64,000 bases of DNA, from positions 104,866 through 168,865 of the forward strand of contig CDMY01000499.1 of NCBI GenBank assembly GCA_001179505.1, in the 5' to 3' direction. This document shows positions 11,461 to 23,309 of this stretch, in pieces. Origin of the DNA: Vitrella brassicaformis. Taxonomy: Eukaryota; Sar; Vitrellaceae. Under the pieces are notes generated by a model that was not told where the DNA came from, ran no database searches, and worked only from the letters and a program-made list of their open reading frames with translations. Position 1 is the stretch's first letter. Each line of letters starts with the position of its first letter. The position numbers and the translations under genes are program-made.

Positions 11461-12715
11461 CTGGCCGGCTCTCCAGCGCTCGTCGATGAGTGAATCAACG
11501 CTGAAGGACCAGCAGCTACACCACAGCCGGACTCCAGGCCACCACAGCACTATACACTCCTCCAATCCTCCTTTCTGACTCACAAAGGTGCGAGCTTGAA
11601 AGAATTTCAGCTCGCACTGGATGCAGATCGGAAGACCACACACAGACAACAGTGCGTTGCTAGGCCGTGGCACGGAGAGATCACCGCCTTGTTTCAAAAT
11701 TGCCTCGATGGCTTTGGCTCGGGCCTCTGTCGCTCTCCGAGGCGTCCGCCGGCCTGTGGCGGCATCGGCCTCGCAGTCGTGTGTGGGGTGGTCAGACGGC
11801 GGCAGGCGACACTACAACAAGCCGTTCAAGTCGTACTGGGAGTACAAGCCCATGGACAATAGGCCTTTGGAAACGGTAGGCTCGAGGAGTGATGGACACC
11901 TCACACACGCAGCCCGATGGATGCTCTCTGTGTGTTTGTCAATTGCCGTCCCGTGTGCTGTGTGTTGCTCAGTGGGAGGAGGTTGAGATGAATCGTCCGA
12001 GGAATCCTTCGGTCAACGAGGGCTACGCGCGGCCGACCAAGGCGCCCACGCAGTTTGAGCTCACTCGCGAACAGTTCCACCAATTCATGAGGGGTACGTC
12101 GGCGGATGGGTAGCGGCGGTCATGGCTCACCGTGTGCGTTGTGTGTGTGTGTGTGTGTGCAGGTACGCCCAAGGCGTTCAGTCCTCGTCTGAAGGGGAAT
12201 CTGACGGCGATCGGTTTGGTCATGTTTATGGCTTTTGAGATGGCCTTCACCTTTTACCAAATGCGGCCCGACGACTTCGAGTGGGTCGAAGACGAACGGT
12301 GCGCACACCAGCTCACCTCCACACATACATGGATGGATGGATCGATGGATGGATGGACGCCATCGTGTATGTGTGTGCAGGAAGCGCCTCGAGGCCGCCC
12401 GCAAGAAGCTCGACCGCATTCTTGCGGAGCAGGCCAAGCAGCAGGCCGAGGCGAAAGCCGAACTGGAGAGCTCTGACGCGCCGCGGCTGCCGCTACGGGC
12501 GGCAGGTGACGACTGACGAACTGCCGGGAGGGGGGGGGTGTTTCGACAAGTGGCTGGCGGCGAGTGGGGTCGGGTTTTGCGATTGAGTGTGCCTCTTGGA
12601 CGGACGGATGGGTGCACGGACGCCGATTTGAAGCGTCATTTATGTGTGTGCGCGTAGTAGCGATGCAGTCAGTGCTGCATCTGATGTGGCCGACGTGACC
12701 GTATTCGATTACCTC
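11455..12715. repeat. Inverted duplication, left arm part 2
   Basis: Reverse complement of 43143-44692. It covers the whole membrane-protein gene, its introns and the 3' flank up to the word GTATTCGATT at about 12702-12712. Coding exons differ at very few bases and introns are also nearly the same. This is much closer than part 1 of the same arm. Confidence 0.85.
11708..12516 (+). CDS. Predicted mitochondrial single-pass membrane protein (186 aa)
   Basis: Four exons: 11708-11875, 11973-12093, 12163-12298 and 12381-12516, all GT-AG, giving 186 residues. The N-terminus (MALARASVALRGVRRP) is an Arg-rich amphipathic leader of mitochondrial type. A single hydrophobic segment lies at about residues 108-128 (LTAIGLVMFMAFEMAF), followed by an acidic turn and a charged Ala/Lys/Glu coiled coil (AARKKLDRILAEQAKQQ). 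This layout is common among small inner-membrane respiratory-complex subunits, but I do not recognise the family and claim no function. The intron before exon 3 ends in a long (GT)n run then CAG. A near-identical copy lies inverted at 44379-43344. Confidence 0.75.
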
Positions 12716-12797
12716 CAAATGACTTGAGCATTCATTCACTCATGAACAGTCAGCTAGTCTGCATACACGGGGGAATCCCCCTCCCTCCCTCCCTCCC

Positions 12798-13865
12798 TCA
12801 TCCCACTACCGTCCCTCTGTTGATGACGTCATCCGCCAAGTCGAAGTGGCTCAGCACGGCACTCCAGCGGGGCATCGACTGCGGGAAGCGGTCGACCAGC
12901 GGCTGAGACCGGTCGCCAAGAGACCGCTCGGTCGTCCACAGATTGATATAGCCCCAGCTCTCCTCCAGAAATGCAGCGACCCTGTCGTTGGGCCGGAAGC
13001 CGCTCACAATCACACGACGACGATCTTCTGGGTTGGCATAATTGAGATTGCCGAAGTCGAAGCGGAAGTCCACAGCGATGCCCTGCTGCTCGCTGATGCC
13101 CTCTGTCAGCAGACGGCGATAGCGGGGGTCCCCACGGTCGATGTGTGCATTCAGCACATGCCTGTGGCCCACCCCCTCCTGATGGTGCCACCGCTCGAGC
13201 AGCGTGAGCACCAAGGACGAGGCGAATGAGCGGTAGAGGTAGTCGGCCCGGCGGGTAACGGGATCAGTTGTCTTGTAGCCGCTGCGATAGGGATAGTTGG
13301 CCGGCAGGTCACTCAACGGCAGCACACGGAACGACTCATTTCCGATCCGATAAGCATCGTTGTTGGCTCGCTGAAGCTGCAGGCTCGTCCCCTGGTAGGT
13401 GAGGCGGTGGCCGATGGTCTTGTAAACGGCCATGGCGAGGGGCAGCTGGTGGAGGGCTGCTGGGGTGGGCAGTGCATCAGCCGACAGCCGCAAGGGCAGA
13501 GTGGCAGTGGGTGTGAGCAGATAGATGGTGGCCAGCCGAATGAACCGCCCCATCCCCCGCCACTCGTCGCCACTGCCCTGCTCCAGCAGATAAACCACCT
13601 TCAAGCCGTCCTCCAGACCACCGACATCGAAGACCAGGACGTCGTCAAGCTCCAGACGACCAATGGCCTCCTCTATGCGCTGCTCGACGAGTGTCAGTGC
13701 GGTGCTGTCCTCGGCCTGCGGCAATCTGTGGATGCATTGACGGAGTCTGGCGCGTCTGGCGGGGTGGGGTGACATGGCCATGTCTGCCGCCCTGGTGATG
13801 GCAAGGTCGGGCAGAGAGGGGACTGCCGGAGGGGCGGCGGGGGGCCGGGGAGTGGTGGGGGGCAT
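12798..13865 (-). CDS. Unrecognised protein, 355 aa or longer
   Basis: One long uninterrupted minus-strand frame from ATG 13865 to the stop at 12798. The frame stays open upstream to a possible acceptor (TTCATTCAG, about 13903), which would add ISHPPKASSSHH before the ATG, so an earlier exon is possible. The first ~25 residues are Pro/Ala-rich. The remainder looks globular, with even hydrophobic spacing (VYLLEQGSGDEW, LRTFIRLATIYLL-like helix, FRFDFGNLNYANPEDRRR, AAFLEESWGYINLWTT). No motif known to me is present. No antisense frame of similar quality exists. It is divergent from the ankyrin-RING gene, about 469 bp between starts. Confidence 0.6.
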   Translation of the reverse strand: MPPTTPRPPAAPPAVPSLPDLAITRAADMAMSPHPARRARLRQCIHRLPQAEDSTALTLVEQRIEEAIGRLELDDVLVFDVGGLEDGLKVVYLLEQGSGDEWRGMGRFIRLATIYLLTPTATLPLRLSADALPTPAALHQLPLAMAVYKTIGHRLTYQGTSLQLQRANNDAYRIGNESFRVLPLSDLPANYPYRSGYKTTDPVTRRADYLYRSFASSLVLTLLERWHHQEGVGHRHVLNAHIDRGDPRYRRLLTEGISEQQGIAVDFRFDFGNLNYANPEDRRRVIVSGFRPNDRVAAFLEESWGYINLWTTERSLGDRSQPLVDRFPQSMPRWSAVLSHFDLADDVINRGTVVG

Positions 13866-14334
13866 GTGATGCGACGACGACGCCTTCGGTGGGTGAGAGA
13901 TCTGAATGAATCAAAAGAGGAAGGACATACAAACGAGGAAATGGCAATCAGTCAGTCAGACGAGTGCCATGGCAGGGCGGGATGCTCTGCTTACCTCAGC
14001 CAGACACCGTCACAGCAGAGAGGCGGGGGGAGTGAGCCGTGGTGAATGAGTGGCTCTGCAGACACACAGCACAAGCGTCATGCAGCACCTGCCAGACTGA
14101 CTGACCCGCCACGAGGGATGCTTAGCTCGCACGGGGGGCCCGTCCTTTTTGTTTCGGAGGAACTTGAAGGGAGGACCCATACCGAAACACCATAATTGCA
14201 TCCGGTGCTCAGATGAGAATACGGGTGAACGCTATGTCGGAGTGGACACGAAATGACACCCCGTCTTCTCATGTCTTTTCTGCGGGGATGCCGGCCGGTG
14301 TGTGCAGTACAAGTAGTTGATTTGTTCACTGACG
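13866..14334. promoter_or_regulatory. Head-to-head intergenic region (13865 minus / 14335 plus)
   Basis: Separates two divergent starts. It contains a probable 3' splice site for the plus gene (GGTGTGTGCAG ending at about 14307) and possible 5' exon ends for the minus gene (GAG|GTAAGC near 13997). No core promoter element is recognisable by eye. Confidence 0.35.
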
Positions 14335-17300
14335 ATGTCGGCCGCCTGCTCCCAGTTTACTGAGAGGAAGAGTTGCTTGAAGAGTTATGTCTTCGACAGC
14401 ACCAATCCTGCCACTACGGAGCTGGCGACCATGATTGCTTGCCGAACTCTAACTTCGACGGAGGATGTCGCTCGTCTCGTCGCGGCAGGAGCGGATAGCA
14501 AGGCGGACCTCTATATTATCTTCGGCTCTGACGACAAGAAGCTTGTCAACTTGCTGTCTTTGGCCATCGATAGTGAGAACTTCACCAATCCTGTCTTTTG
14601 GCATGATGACAAGCAGCTGAACCTCCCAATTTGGCCCTCTCGCGAGCTGCAACGGGTGGTGCTCGAGGCGCTCATCGCCTATGGAGCAGACGTGAATGGC
14701 GGCAGAGCTGAGCCCCATCCCCTTGTGGCGGCTGTCCTGTTTGCAAACATGACGGCTCTCGAGGTGTTGCTCAGCGCTGGGACGGCGACACGGGGGCTGC
14801 GACTAGCCAGGCTCCCACCTCTACCAGAACGCCGTCCAGGGATCACTCTACAAAAGCCGAGCCGACAGTACGAGACCGCTCTGCTGTCTGTATATCGCCG
14901 ATTGATGGAGCATGACCCGGCACTCGCCCACGAACAGCTCAGTGACGGAATGCTCTCCATGCACTCGGCAGCTGCAGCGAATGCGTCGTTTCTACTCTCG
15001 CCAGAGTTCATAGGGGACTATCTGGACATACTGGCCGCTTACGGCGCGTCTCCCACCGCGAAGAGCGCCCAGGGATTCACGGCACTCCACTGCAACACGA
15101 TTAAGGGTGCATCGTCTGTAGTAAGATGGCTGTGCGAAAAGCTGGGGCCTGAGGAGGTCGCGAAGGAGACATCAGAAGATGGTACTTTGGCAGCCGCCGG
15201 CGTTCATCTCAATGAGCTGCTGAGACAGAAGGCCTCTCCCAATGTGATCAACCGACACAAGCAGGCGATCCGTATTCTGCTTGCCCACGGTGCATCCATC
15301 GCATCACTCCCGACAGGCACACCAAAGGCGCACCACGTGCGTAGGCTGTTACAAGACATCCAAGAAGAGATGCAGCCGCCGGCGAGTGACGCAGCACAGC
15401 AACAATATCAAGGGGGGAGAGATGCGGTAACGACGATTCGGAAGACTTACCCGCAGCCCGCTCAGATGGAGGAGAAGATATCGTCTTCCTTGGAGAACTG
15501 TATCATTGTCCATCAAGGCCGGAACAGCCCGACCCTTCCCACGATTTTAGTCACTAGGGAACTCGCAATCAAGATCACAAATCGAAGCCTCACATCAGCC
15601 GACGACGTGGCGCGTCTCGTCGGAGGAGGGGCCGATGTTACAGCGGGTGTCAGTCTTCGTGTCGACTCTGAGTCGTCCTACGGACCCGTTAGTTTGCTCA
15701 CTGCTGCCGTCAAAAATACCTACACGTCTGTTGATGTGTGGAGAGACGCGAGTGGGGAGATGATAGAAGAAGTGGTGAAGGACTTGAAGCTGCCTGCGTG
15801 GGAATCCCGTGAGACACAGCGGGCAGTCGTTGAGGCCCTGATCGCTGCTGGAGCTGACATCGACGGTGGATCGTTTGAGCATAGTGGGCCCATTCATGAC
15901 GCCTGCCGGTATGCCAACGTGATGGTTGTTGATGCCTTGCTGACGGCTGGCGCGGCGACAGTCGGGATGCGCTTGGCTTCTCTCCCAGCATCTAATGAAG
16001 GCATTCCCTCCCAGCCGAGCCGTGAATACGAGGATGCTCTGCTAGACGTCTATCGCCGAGTGCTTAATTGTAACCCCTCCCTCGCCAGCGAGCAGGACGA
16101 GAACGGTGTCACTCCTATGCACAGCGCGGCGCTGGAGAGGGTGTCGCTTTCACTCTCATGCGACTTCATGCGCCTCTATCTGGACCTGTTAGCTGCGCAC
16201 GGCGCCCCGCTTACCACGAGAAACGCACGGGGAGAAAGCCCACTTGACATCGCTGTGGCTGAGGGAACTCCGGATGTTGTCGAGTGGCTATGTGGCAAGC
16301 TGGGGCCTGAGGAAATCAACAGGAAGGATCCCACCGGGGCCAAATGGCCAATGTACACCGCGATCGGCAGCCTTTATATGGGGCTGAGAGACAAGGCCCC
16401 GCTCGAGGAGATAGACAGAGCCAAGCAAGTGATCCGCACGCTCCTGGAACATGGTGCATCAGTTGACACTTTCCCCACCAAGACGGCATTGCAGCGCCGC
16501 GTTCGCAGCTACGTCCTGGAGATCCAACAAGACATCTGCAAAGGGAGCCACACACAGCAGCAAGAGATTGAAGCTGTAACGGCCGCCAAGATCGCCGAGG
16601 AGCTCATAGCTGAGGAGGCGAAAGAGAAGGCCAAGAAGGCCAAAAAGGGCGGTGGGAAGGGCAGCAAGACCGGCAGCGGGACCCAGCCTGCATCTGCTCG
16701 GCGAGTTCCGGTGTGTGAGGGGGTTGGTCAAGACAAGGAGCTGTCGGTGCCGTCCGTATCATCAGACAGCAAGTCGGCAGGCATACTTACAAACGATGGC
16801 CTTACAAACGATGGCGAGACAGACGAGTGGCCGCTTCCCACTTCATCTGCCGATCCTCAAAGGTAAGCGCATGCACACACAGTGAAGACGCTCTATTGGC
16901 GTGGGTACTCTCTCTCGGTCTGTGCTGTCTGTCTGAAGCGTGTGCACTGGTGTCCCTTCATCATCGTGTAGTGTTGCATCTGCTGTGCCTGCCCCCGCCA
17001 CTCCCATGGCCGAGGCCAGCGATGGCGAGTTCATACCCGTGGTCTGCAGAAAGAAGAACAAGAAGAAAGACAACAAACAGCAACGACAGCCGCTTGTCGC
17101 CACATGCCAGGAGCCGTACAACCAAAGACAGATACTCAAGTAATTTGAGGCCCATTGATGCTCTGGCTGGCCACTGTATGCGTCTTGTCTCCCCTCTGTG
17201 TTTTGCGCCATGCAGGACTGATGGTGTTGCCACCTCCTCGTCTGGCGGCACTGGCCTAGACACGCCCACGCCAGCACAATCGCGCAGACACCGGTACACA

Positions 17301-18286
17301 CGCGCACAGATGGGCGTGTTCCCAGCTCGGCTGCCATCGTGTCCGTGTCATGTCTGCTTTAGCGGCCCACCGCCCCTCGTCCCGACGTATGTACGGCCGT
17401 CGGTCAGCCCTTCTGCATTGCCTCCCCGACCACAGCATGCCCCTCCCCCCGCACCTGCGCGTCCGCTCGGCCCATCTGCATTGGCCCGTCAAATGCAGTG
17501 TCCCCCTCCTGCGGCTCCTGTCAGCCCACTCGATTCATCTTTGCGTCATAATGCAGATCAGGCACCAACACCGACCACCCACAAGAACAGCGGCAGCAGC
17601 AGCCATGTGCCAGTGTCGCCCCCTGCTTTCTCGGCCTTGGCCTCTTCGGTCGCCTGTCAGCCATTCCCATCGGCTACTACCGGTTTGCCTCGATGCGGAA
17701 CAGAGAGGGACACGATTGCCGCTCCTGCTGTTGCTGGTTCGGCGAGTGACAGCGAGCGTCTGGTGGACCAACTATGTCGGCAGCTTGAGAAGACACAGCT
17801 GGCTGCCAGACAGAGGGAAGAAAAGGCCAAAGAGGAAAAGGATGCGCTGATACGGCAGCTGCAAGAGACACAATGGAAGTGAGCCAATTGACGCACGTAT
17901 CAAGCGGGCCTGTCGTACACGATGTCCATGTGTCTCATGCTGTTTTATGCAGGCTTGCTCAGGCGAAGACTCAACAGCAGATGGAGCAGCACAGCTCACC
18001 ATCATCGGGCAGCGGCGCCCCTCTGGCCAGTGCAGCGGACGATGGCGAACATTTGAAGTGTGACGTGTGCATGGACAAGGACAAGAACACTCTACTCATC
18101 CCATGTGTAAGCACACCTGCACCCACAGAGATGCCCCCATGTCTCCGTTGATCGTGTGTGTGTGTGCAGCGTCATTTGTGTCTGTGTGGTGATTGTGCTG
18201 GTCGGCTGATGAGCGGCCCTTTGGCAAAGCGGCTGTGCCCGAGATGCCGACAGCCGATCACAGACACACAGGAGGTCTTCGTGTGA
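14335..18286 (+). CDS. Double ankyrin-module RING-finger protein (probable E3 ubiquitin ligase)
   Basis: Five exons: 14335-16862, 16972-17139, 17216-17878, 17953-18106 and 18170-18286, all GT-AG with matching phase, giving about 1,209 aa. Exon 1 carries two consecutive copies of the ankyrin module: PIWPSRELQRVVLEAL, AYGADVN and VRWLCEKLGPEEV in the first; PAWESRETQRAVVEAL, AAGADID and VEWLCGKLGPEEI in the second. Next come a Lys/Ala-rich coiled segment, a long Pro/Ser-rich region and a coiled coil (about 1080-1130: LVDQLCRQLEKTQ, EEKDALIRQLQET). The C-terminus is a C3HC4 RING (C-D-V-C, eleven residues, C-R-H-L-C-L-C-G-D-C, then C-P-R-C-R-Q-P-I). RING-HC domains of this spacing recruit E2 enzymes. 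The ankyrin part would be the substrate-binding half; that role is inferred. Confidence 0.85.
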
Positions 18287-18912
18287 GTGAGCAGAGGGAG
18301 GGTTAGGCGAAAAGGAACATGACGGGTAGACAGTAGGAGAATAGCGATGCGGCATCGGACATGCTCTTGGCTGCTTTTGTGTCTGAGAGGTCTGCATATG
18401 AAGTTCTAAAGGATGGTCGCAAGGGAAAGGCAAGACATATGTCAGTGCCAATTCTGACAATCATCGATGGATCATCTCTCACTCGCCGTCTGGGAGCTGC
18501 CCCACCTCTCTCTTTGTGTGCACCCTCAAGGCAGCACCTCACGAGCAACACAGAATCCCGATCGCTTTCACCACAAGTGCGCTGCTTGTTCAGAGCCAAT
18601 GCGACCCAAAAGGTCGGGCGGGCCAGAAAAACACACACAGCACACGCAAGCGGCCGCCACATGAATGGAAAGTACACACACGCACCCGGCCGGCCGGCCG
18701 GCATTATACACACACATAGCTCAAAAAAGAAAGAATCCATCTTCTCCCTCCTTGTTAGCCGTTAGCCACGATTGTCACCTTTACCCTGTCTGTCTGCCTG
18801 TCCATCTGCCCCGCCCTCAAAACAACCCAGCAATCACACTCCCCCCAGCACACACTCCCCCCCCACAAACACGCACACGTCCCTTCCTCCCTCCCTCCCT
18901 CCCTCCCTGCCT
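18287..18912. other. Intergenic between converging genes; nothing recognised
   Basis: 626 bases between the stops of the ankyrin-RING gene and the kinase-like gene. It includes a (CCGG)n patch at 18687-18702 and poly-C/CTCC runs near 18841-18909. No conserved frame or RNA gene seen. Confidence 0.6.
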
Positions 18913-21206
18913 TTAGCCAGTGGTGATCCTCAAGAGCGGCACTGGTCGTGGAAGGATGATTGGCTCGGTGCGTACAAGTGTCAGCTTGCCGGTGGCCTTG
19001 TCGCGCAAGTAAGTGTTGTTCTGGACGTGGAAGCCGGTGACGAGCTGCCGGTGGACGACGGGCCGCTCTGCACGTCGAGTGGGCTCGGCAGCGGGCGGTT
19101 GGCGCGTGACGATGAGGGGACGGACGCTGCCTGGTTTGGCGGCCGGGGGCGTATTCCGTGCCAAAGTCGGGGCGACGGCGGTTGTGGGTGCGGGTGCGGG
19201 TGCGGGTGTCTGTGTGTGTGGGCCGGGGGCGGCACACAGCTGACGGCCTCCTCGGAAGATGGCGGCGATGGGCCGTGTGGGCCTGTGGGCGGCACTCATG
19301 TGAGGCGGCATTGGCGTGGCTGTGGGCACCTTAAGGTGGTGCGCGGGAGGGGGAGGGGGAGGGAAGTGAGAGGCATGTCCGTGATGGAGTGGCACGGCCA
19401 GCGGGTGGGCCATGAGGTGGTGGGCGGGCGGCTGGTGACTCGGAGGCGCCAGCAAGGCGAGAGCTGGTGGCGGGCTCGGGGTGCCGTGCTGCCGTCTCGT
19501 TTCTCCGACCTCAACACGCACATCCGCACTCAAATGGTGGCGGTCCTCCTCCGAGTCGAGGTCGGGCCAGTCGTCGTCGTCAGGGCTCAGCTCTAATGCA
19601 AACTGATGCAGAGCGTCACGCACCTGCACACAATCACACAATCACAATCACACAACGAGACATGGATGCACTGAGTGAAGTGCAGTGCAGTGCAGCGCAG
19701 CAGGGGCTGTGTGTGGGTGTGTGTGGCGCATGTACTCACTCCGTTGGCAGCGTCTCTCGGGAATGTCGCTGACTCGTCGTGGAACTGCTGGATGAGCTCG
19801 ACCAGATCGTGGGGCACTGCTGCATCGCTGCAGCACCTCAGCAGAGTGCGCGTGGCGCACCACACATCACGGCCCATGTCCAGTACACGCGGACCCTGCC
19901 ACACACACACACACACACACACACAAAACACAACACAACACCATAGTGAATCAGTGCATTGTCTCCATGTATGTGGACGCACTTACATCTTCCTGTGGCG
20001 CGACGACCTGCCCCAGTGGCTGTCCGGGTGGGCGGCCGTGGCGCCCCGCCGCTGGGTCTCTCCTCAGCCTGTCGAGGTCGATGAGGACCGGCTCGTATGC
20101 TCCGTCAGCCGACTGGCGCAGACCAATGTTACTCCCCTGCAGAGACAACCAACCAACCAACCAGCGGACACACAGCACATGACAGCATATGACATCACAC
20201 GACATCACATCACATGTGTGTGGCTGATATACACACATTAACTACATAAGCGCGTCTGTCTGTGTCACACACAGTCTGTGCGTTGCTCTCCGTTGGCTCA
20301 CTTACGTGTATGTCTCCGTGGACCAGCAAGTCGTCTTGGAGCTGCCCCAGAGCCGCACACAGGCCGTCGCCGATCTGCTTGAGCGCGAGCATGGCCTCGC
20401 GGGGCCGCCGGTGGGACAGGTCGACCTCCTGCAGCGTCACTGCATCATATCAACGCAGACACACACACAACACGCAGAGAGAGAGAGAGAGAGACGAGGA
20501 TTGGTTTCGCCATGCACATGCAGGCAAGGGCAACTGACTTGCCTGCCTGCCTGCCTAACTGGCTCATCCATTCAGTTCATTGGCTGCTTACAGTCGATCC
20601 ACTCCATGCGATAGGCCGTGAGGCGCTCGCCGTTGGGGCCGGGGATGTGGTAGACGTCGTGGACGTTGACGATGTTGCGGTGGGACCTGCCGTGTCGGCG
20701 GCAGCTGGCCAGCCACAGATCGTTGCCCGTGTGGACGTACTCGCCCGCCTGACACAGGACAGCACAAACAGAGAGACAGTGACAGAATCAACGAGGCTGC
20801 CCGCATGCGTACCGGCGTGGCGCAGTCGTGGCCTTCATGCAGTATCTTGACGGCCACTCGACGGCCGCCCTCGTCCGTCATCGCCACGACACTGCCGAAC
20901 CGACCCACACGCACAGGCTCACGGCCGTCAAGCCGCAGACTGCACTCCCTCTCCAGCCAACCCTGGTCAGTCAAAAGACGCCGACACACTCAGGGAAGGG
21001 TCACTTCCGCATGTGCAGCTAACTGTGAGTGACTCACCGTGGCCACGGCTATGTCCCTCTCTCGCAGCTCTTCGGCGGCTTTGGCGTTGGCAGGGGCACC
21101 TCTGTCGGCCTGCATGACACCGTAACAGTCCATCAGCCCATCACGACGACACTGCACAGAATCAAACATATCAGTCAGCGAAACTCACCGTCATACTTGC
21201 CGTCAT
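18913..21206 (-). CDS. Divergent protein-kinase-like protein (529 aa)
   Basis: Eight exons on the minus strand: 21206-21189, 21151-21038, 20962-20813, 20748-20592, 20439-20306, 20136-19987, 19895-19740 and 19623-18913. All are GT-AG and in phase. The kinase-like core spans about residues 55-280: a Gly-rich loop (VGRFGSVVAM), a VAVK lysine motif, a catalytic loop HGDIHGSN and a metal-binding segment LIDLDRL where DFG is expected. The HGD-x4-N loop resembles aminoglycoside/choline-kinase-like families more than the usual HRD-x4-N loop, and the DFG is replaced. The C-terminal exon (~230 aa) is Pro/His/Ala-rich and low complexity. Substrate unknown. It starts 240 bp from the divergent secreted-protein gene. 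Confidence 0.72.
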
Positions 21207-21446
21207 ACGGGTGCAAGTCAGTCGTCAATCAGTCAGTCAGTTTCGTCTCGACCGCTCGGCTCGACCTGAGTGCAAGCTCAGCTCGCGCGACGCTTGTACA
21301 TCGAGACTGGGAGACGGGACAGGCGTTTTTCTAAAAAGCAGAAAACCGCACGTCTGCTCCTTTTCATCCGCCATACATGTACTCTGCTCTCTGCGTCTTT
21401 CCGCCCTTCCTTCTCTCGCTCTCCCATCGCCTCCCTCCTTGTGCTG
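21207..21446. promoter_or_regulatory. Head-to-head intergenic region (21206 minus / 21447 plus)
   Basis: 240 bp between two divergent start codons, including repeated CAGTCAGTCAGTT words at 21230-21242. Shared promoter inferred from arrangement only. Confidence 0.35.
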
Positions 21447-23309
21447 ATGTCGGCCGCTCCTTTTCCGCCCATTCTCCTTGCCTTTGCAGCTGTGAGGCTG
21501 GCGGACGACAACATGGACCGACCACATGTTTCTCTCTGCAGCTCTGCAGGTGACGCCCCGACTATTACAAATCCAGGTGACGAAAGCCACACATAGTTGG
21601 GGAGGTTCCCGTTTTCACTCCTGTGCCGAAGGCGGCCTCGCCAGTGCTCGCCAACCCCAACACCCCAACCAGCTCGACACCTTCAGGAATGTAAAGGGAT
21701 GGATGGATGGATGGATGGATGGGGACATGGAGACATTGTGTTGTATGTCTTTTGCAGGTGATACAGAGTGTCAGTGAGGCTTGGNNNNNNNNNNNNNNNN
21801 NNNNNNNNNNNNNNNNNNNNNNNNNNNNNNNNNNNNNNNNNNNNNNNNNNNNNNNNNNNNNNNNNNNNNNNNNNNNNNNNNNNNNNNNNNNNNNNNNNNN
21901 NNNNNNNNNNNNNNNNNNNNNNNNNNNNNNNNNNNNNNNNNNNNNNNNNNNNNNNNNNNNNNNNNNNNNNNNNNNNNNNNNNNNNNNNNNNNNNNNNNNN
22001 NNNNNNNNNNNNNNNNNNNNNNNNNNNNNNNNNNNNNNNNNNNNNNNNNNNNNNNNNNNNNNNNNNNNNNNNNNNNNNNNNNNNACGCCTACGCCCCGCT
22101 AGGCGTCATGAGGCACCAAGCCTCACTGACAAGAGAACCGGACGGCACGAGGAATGGCAGATTGAGGTATGGCCACCGAGAATTCGAAGACGTGTACTTG
22201 CTGCCCCAACCCAAGCTGCCCCAGTCAACCCCCGAGGAGTTCCCTGTGCCCTCTTGTGTGTAAGCAGCGACGCCACCCTCACCAAACTATGCGAACAGGA
22301 GACGGTGACAAAGTGGTGGACAAGGAAGAGCTTCTCAGACCGCGAACTGGAGATCGTGAAGGTCGAACATCACCAAATCGTGCAGCGTCCGCTTGACGAC
22401 TTTGCCCGCCATCTGGGCGTGGCGGCGAATGCGAGTGCTGTGTTTGCTGTGTTTGCCGCCTTCAGGCACCTGCGCCGGCAGGCGAATGCGCATCTGCGAC
22501 CAGATGCGGTGGCGGGTGCGCAACAAGATCCGTGGTTGGTGGCCGATTGCGACGCGCGCCAGGGGACATGTTTGGAGGTGAGAGTGAGTGAGGCAAATCT
22601 GACGTCCATCAATCTGCATCTGCGTTATGTGTCTGGGCAGGGACTCGCGTGAGGATGGCTCTGATCGGCCGTGTGCCCACGGTGATGGTCTTTAGCATCA
22701 CAGTGGATGGAGACGCACTGTCAGGACCACCACGTGCATAATCAATCGACCGATCGCATGGATATCCACATGCCTGCATTGATGTGTCTTTGATTGATGC
22801 AGCTGGAAGGGCTTCACGCCGTGGCCACCTGAGGGTATTCTTCCGATCTACAAACGACGTGCTGGGCGTACTCACCGTCACCCCGCAAAAGCCGGTAAGC
22901 AGATACACAGGCAGGCAGTCACATGGGCAGTCATTTAGATGGCATTCAACGTCTCTGTCTGTCTGCCTCCATGTCTTTCTTTCAGCGTGACTCGCCCGAC
23001 GGACGCCTGATTGCTTTCTTCAACCATGGAGGCACACTCACACTTCCCTTTGAGCAGTGAGCGAGTCATCACAAGAGCGATTTGCCTCACTCATGTGACT
23101 TGTACACCTAGTGGCCGTCTGCATGCAGTGACCATTTGGTGGTGGCCGTTCAGCACAGAAGGACCCAGAACATGCCTGCGGCAGACATCGGCGGCACCCG
23201 CTTGCTGCTGAGAGGCCAGGGCCCGGTCATCGCCCGCAACACGCCAATCATCGTCCAATGCGGGCGGTACATTGTGGGCTTGGTGTACATGGGTGGTGCG
23301 GCGGGATGA
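21447..23309 (+). CDS. Secreted-protein gene of unknown function, interrupted by assembly gap
   Basis: The ATG at 21447 opens a short hydrophobic leader (PPILLAFAAVRLA) of signal-peptide type. Further coding pieces before the gap: about 21555-21690 (THSWGGSRFHSCAEGG) and 21759-21784. After the gap a frame from 22085 reads HREFEDVYLLPQPKLPQ, then a second frame at about 22262-22590 (ELEIVKVEHHQIVQRP). The last three exons are firm: 22803-22894 (LRVFFRSTNDVLGVLTV), 22986-23056 (DGRLIAFFNHGGTLTLPF) and 23129-23309 (stop), with GT-AG borders and matching phase. The 22085-22590 junctions are unresolved. The beta-strand-rich C-terminal half suggests a globular extracellular or lumenal domain; I recognise no family. 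Confidence 0.45.
21785..22084. other. Assembly gap, 300 N
   Basis: Exactly 300 undetermined bases inside the secreted-protein gene. The second gap in the window (43367-43666) has the same length, so 300 may be a placeholder. Confidence 0.99.
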
